Shown here one piece after another: positions 60,959 to 64,000 of a stretch of DNA of 64,000 nt. The notes below the pieces were generated by a model. That model was not told the DNA's origin, searched no databases, and saw nothing but the letters and a program-made list of their open reading frames with translations. Location of the stretch: positions 14,637,660 to 14,701,659 of the forward strand of contig NC_134999.1 of assembly GCF_051020985.1 (NCBI RefSeq), in the 5' to 3' direction. Source of the DNA: Nomia melanderi (Eukaryota > Arthropoda > Insecta > Hymenoptera > Halictidae). Each line of letters opens with the position of its first letter. Within the stretch, counting starts at the first letter, position 1. Made by a program: the position numbers and the translations under genes.

Positions 60959-61170
60959 TTAATCCTTGCGGACGAATATCGGCATTTTGCTGAGATCAAA
61001 CTTCCATGTTTGAACTACCAAGGTGTGAACAAATGATTTAACTATTCGAACAGCAAGAAATCAACGCACAGTTTCCTTATTCTCTATGATTGAAGCATTC
61101 ATTCTTTAATTTAGCAGAATTTGCTAAAGGTTTCGTACACTTTCAACAATCTTCGTTCACAAAGGGTTAA
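60959..61170. mobile_element. Family D MITE, inverted
   Basis: TTAATCCTTGCGGACGAA to TTCGTTCACAAAGGGTTAA. The interior is the reverse of the neighbouring D copy (TGAACAAATGATTTAAC, GAACAGCAAGAA). Confidence 0.75.
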
Positions 61171-61361
61171 AAGATTCTCTGAAATGTACAAAACCTTCAA
61201 CAGATGAAGCTAAATTATATTAATTGCTTAAATACTGGCAAAAACAGAAACTACACGCTAATCTGTTGCTGTCCGAGTAATCAAATCATTTGTCTACGAC
61301 TTAGTCTTCCAAATATGAACGTTTCATCTCGAAATGTCGACGTTCGTCCACAAAGGGTTAA
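61167..61361. mobile_element. Family D MITE, uninterrupted
   Basis: Shares TTAA 61167-61170 with the inverted D copy and ends CGTCCACAAAGGGTTAA. It shows the intact site ACGACTTAGTCTTCCAAAT where the D copy at 14.9 kb carries A2. Confidence 0.8.
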
Positions 61362-62045
61362 AATCTGCTGCGATTAATATCGGATCTCGCGTCGCAGACT
61401 CATTACCAACAACAGGACCCGTTCGAAGGCAATATACGATGTCCGCCGACGCAAATGTTTGGCCAGGACAATTTGGGTCGGTGCGGTCGGTCCACGGAAT
61501 CGCCGGCACAAAGCTCTCGATTGTCCCGCTTTTCTTTCACCGAGCACCGTCGCGTTCCGATAGGTGGACCTGGTCCCCTCCGAGGCAGCACCGACAAAGA
61601 AAATTCGGCCTATCGGGAGCTGGCTTCGTGCCGAGAAAGCCGAGGAACGCTGGATACAATTTGAACCGGGAGAGTGCATTACACGGGGGAGGCAATGCGC
61701 GCGCGCGCGCGCGCCGCGAGCTGCATCATACGCCAAGTTCCTCTCATAGCGCACGCGAAGCCTCTGAACGATGAAGACCGGAAGGAAATGTGGATTCATG
61801 ACGAAATGAAATCCACGTTAAGCTGGACGGCTGCGTAATATTTTCTACGGGCTGTAAAATATGATCCCGAGGCGACGTTTTATAGATCATTCATGCGATT
61901 TCAAGTGGCGAACGCTGATAAGACCGGCAAACCCGGAGTTGTTCACGTGTTTCTGTTTTATAGACCGTGATCGATGTTTTATGGATCCGGAAAGCGTGTT
62001 CCGGAACAGAGGAATGTTTGTTCAAACGTTTAGTACTCGATGAGT
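61362..62045. other. GC-rich island upstream of the membrane protein gene
   Basis: A CpG-rich block with chance frames of up to 146 codons on both strands and a (GC)9 tract at 61697-61714. It resembles a promoter or enhancer island. No exon can be defined. Confidence 0.35.
61697..61714. repeat. (GC)9 microsatellite
   Basis: Eighteen alternating G and C bases, a potential Z-DNA-forming tract. Confidence 0.9.
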
Positions 62046-64000
62046 TTACAATTAGCTGTTTGTTTGAGGATTTTTAACGTCTTATTGGGAAGAAGATTGG
62101 TAAGTTGGGATTTGGAATGGGGAATATTTGGGTAGAAGTGTTTGTAATATTTATGGAACTTTTTCGTTTGAATTGAACGTAATGTTTATGTTTTGGTGAA
62201 TTGCATGTGCACTATGTATGTAAATAGTTTTGCGATCAACTGTAATGTTTATAATTTTATGATCTTTCATAGTGGGTAATGGGGTAATAAGGTGTTTCAT
62301 AGATTTTTCTAGGGAATTGTTTTTAAGTTGATTTTTGTTTAGTTATTAAGGGTTACTAAATGTTTAATACTAAACTAATTACGAAGAAAATGAAATGAGA
62401 CGTAAAACATGTAGAAGAGTAATATGTAAACTTAAAATCACATGGTAATATCAAAGATGGCCGTCAAACATGGCGGAAGCAGAATCTCTTCGAACTCAAT
62501 GATTCGTAATTTATAATTTATAATTCTTGCACAGATTTTCTTTATTAAGATTCTTTTATTTATTATTACAATTGACTTTTACAAATTCATTTTTTATTGC
62601 TGTTACTTTTGTTACAGAGTTGTACTTATTATTACAGAGAACACATAACTGCTGAGGAAACAGTAAGTTCGTTGAGTAATATTTAATGAAAATCTTGATT
62701 TAGATTTTGCGACATCTATAGTGTATACTCAGGCCTTACGAGCTATATTTGAATTTGACCGGTGCAAACTATCTTTGAATTTAACTTTGTAGTTAGAACT
62801 GAACTGCGAATTTGACTTCGACCTTTGCCATGTACGATCAGAACGTTACTATTGAATTATGCTTTCAATTATTCTTGAGTACCGAACGAGCACAGCACCT
62901 ACAATCAACGACCTCGTTTTCACGTTCGATTACCGGAAAGTTCGTCATTTTTGTATGTATAATTGCGTAGTGACGTATACTGCAGTGTTCCTTGAAGCTC
63001 CGTTTCGCTAATTAAGAAATGGTTGTTTGTGAAACTTGAAAACGCATAATTATGCTCATGAGAAAGCATTGAACAGCAGATTCGTCTTAACCTTCGATCG
63101 TTCATTTCCATGAGAAAGAAAATTCATATTTTCAGTAGATTGTTTGAAGAATCATTGCGAATGATTAAAAATTATCTAATCAATGCAGATATTTAATTTC
63201 ATTTCTTATGATTTCTTCCATAACTTTATTCGATATATCTACTTAACTTACTATTATAATAATTTACTAGATAGCAGGAATTTCATGTTCGTTCTATCTA
63301 CATTCACTCCAAACAATTGACAACGATAAAATACTACTTCATTCGAATTCAATAGAATTGAATGACATTTGCTTTTGCTAATTTCTGTTACAAATCTTCA
63401 TCATGAGTTTTGCATACTGTAAGATAAGGAATTAAAAATCAATAGTAATAAAATGACAGAGTAAGATCATATATATGTTAACTCTTCAATTTTATAATAC
63501 CAAGCCAGATTCATAAAAATCTTGAATATAATAGATACGAAAATTACTGGGATTACATCGATTAATTAAATTAATTTTTCTGTTTAAAAATATTTATCTC
63601 AAAATCTAGGTGGCTATCAAGAATAAAGTTACTCTTGTTAGTCTAAACAGGGAGACAAGGTTTGCAAAACAAGTGTTTAATGCAAACGTTTTTCCTATTC
63701 GTGTCGAATTATTTCCGTCATGGAACAGAACGGCTTTATCGATAACAATAGGAGTTTCGTGACCCCGAATCAGCCCGTTAAACGAGCACACATGGCGGCT
63801 ACCTATTCGTGTTATACCTCGAGCTATCATTGTACAGACCTGATGAATAATTTCATGTAATTGATATCTGGCTACCTTAAACGTTCTCACGTTTTAGATG
63901 TTTCCGTATCCGATCTTTACAGGGGAACTCGGTAACGAATCTTGATAATCACCTGTATTAATACAAACAATTATGCATGAATGAATTATTATCTGAAAAA
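62046..64000. other. AT-rich intergenic stretch, weak I-like remnant
   Basis: Around 63190-63380 there is weak similarity to the family I interior (TATGATTTCTTCCATAAC). No gene or RNA was found up to the window end. Confidence 0.4.

Noticed and set aside
61334..61799. 146- and 141-codon frames on opposite strands
   Set aside because: Mutually overlapping frames in a CpG-rich block with a GC microsatellite. No domain, no splice pairing.
1..64000. CRISPR arrays, bacterial operons, integrated virus or retrotransposon coding regions
   Set aside because: No regularly spaced repeats with unique spacers, no polycistronic gene layout, and no long frame with polymerase, integrase or capsid motifs on either strand.

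Overview
This window looks like insect nuclear DNA, most likely hymenopteran (perhaps a bee; that is an inference from general character, not a match). It is strongly AT-rich, with short GC/CpG-rich islands, very long introns, isolated tRNA genes with oligo-T terminators, and a dense population of small non-autonomous DNA transposons. There are no bacterial operons, no CRISPR array and no long intact transposase or reverse-transcriptase frame. Almost all short open frames are chance or lie inside repeats.

One protein-coding gene can be assembled with confidence. It lies on the minus strand and covers at least 34 kb. A first coding exon (51252-51313) sits at the edge of a GC-rich, GAGA-repeat-bearing island (about 51.3-52.4 kb). 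It splices in frame to an exon at 28832-29034, then to an exon at 17482-17730, and the gene continues to the left out of view. The three exons give the first 171 residues of a predicted two-pass membrane protein: a short cytosolic N-terminus, a hydrophobic hairpin with a short acidic loop, a strongly basic stop-transfer cluster, then the start of a C-terminal tail. Its topology resembles TMEM200-type proteins, but I cannot name the gene. A possible extra exon (20529-20781) lies in intron 2.

Two identical tRNA-Pro(TGG) genes (30179-30250 and 30901-30972) lie in the 22-kb intron 1 on the same strand as the host gene.

The rest is intronic or upstream intergenic DNA full of MITEs that end in TTAA, the piggyBac-type target. 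I sort them into families by terminal sequence: A1 and A2 (TTAACACTAGAACTACC), H (TTAACACTAGATTTACGG), B (TTAACCTTTTGCACTCGAG), C (TTAACCAGTTAACTG), D (TTAACCCTTTGCGGACGAA), E (TTAACACGTTGACTGCC), F (TTAACCCTCTATAGACC), G (TTAACACATTGCGTACCGG) and I (TTAACCCCTTG). Many sit inside one another at TTAA sites (14.9, 19.8-20.5, 34.5, 50.6 and 56.3 kb). The most interesting signal is that several families carry a different perfect or near-perfect palindrome at nearly the same distance (17-19 bp) from one terminal TTAA only. This fits dimeric transposase-binding sites with the end asymmetry known from piggyBac. hAT-like and Tc1/mariner-like MITEs, a hairpin MITE, minisatellites and microsatellites make up most of the remaining recognisable sequence.
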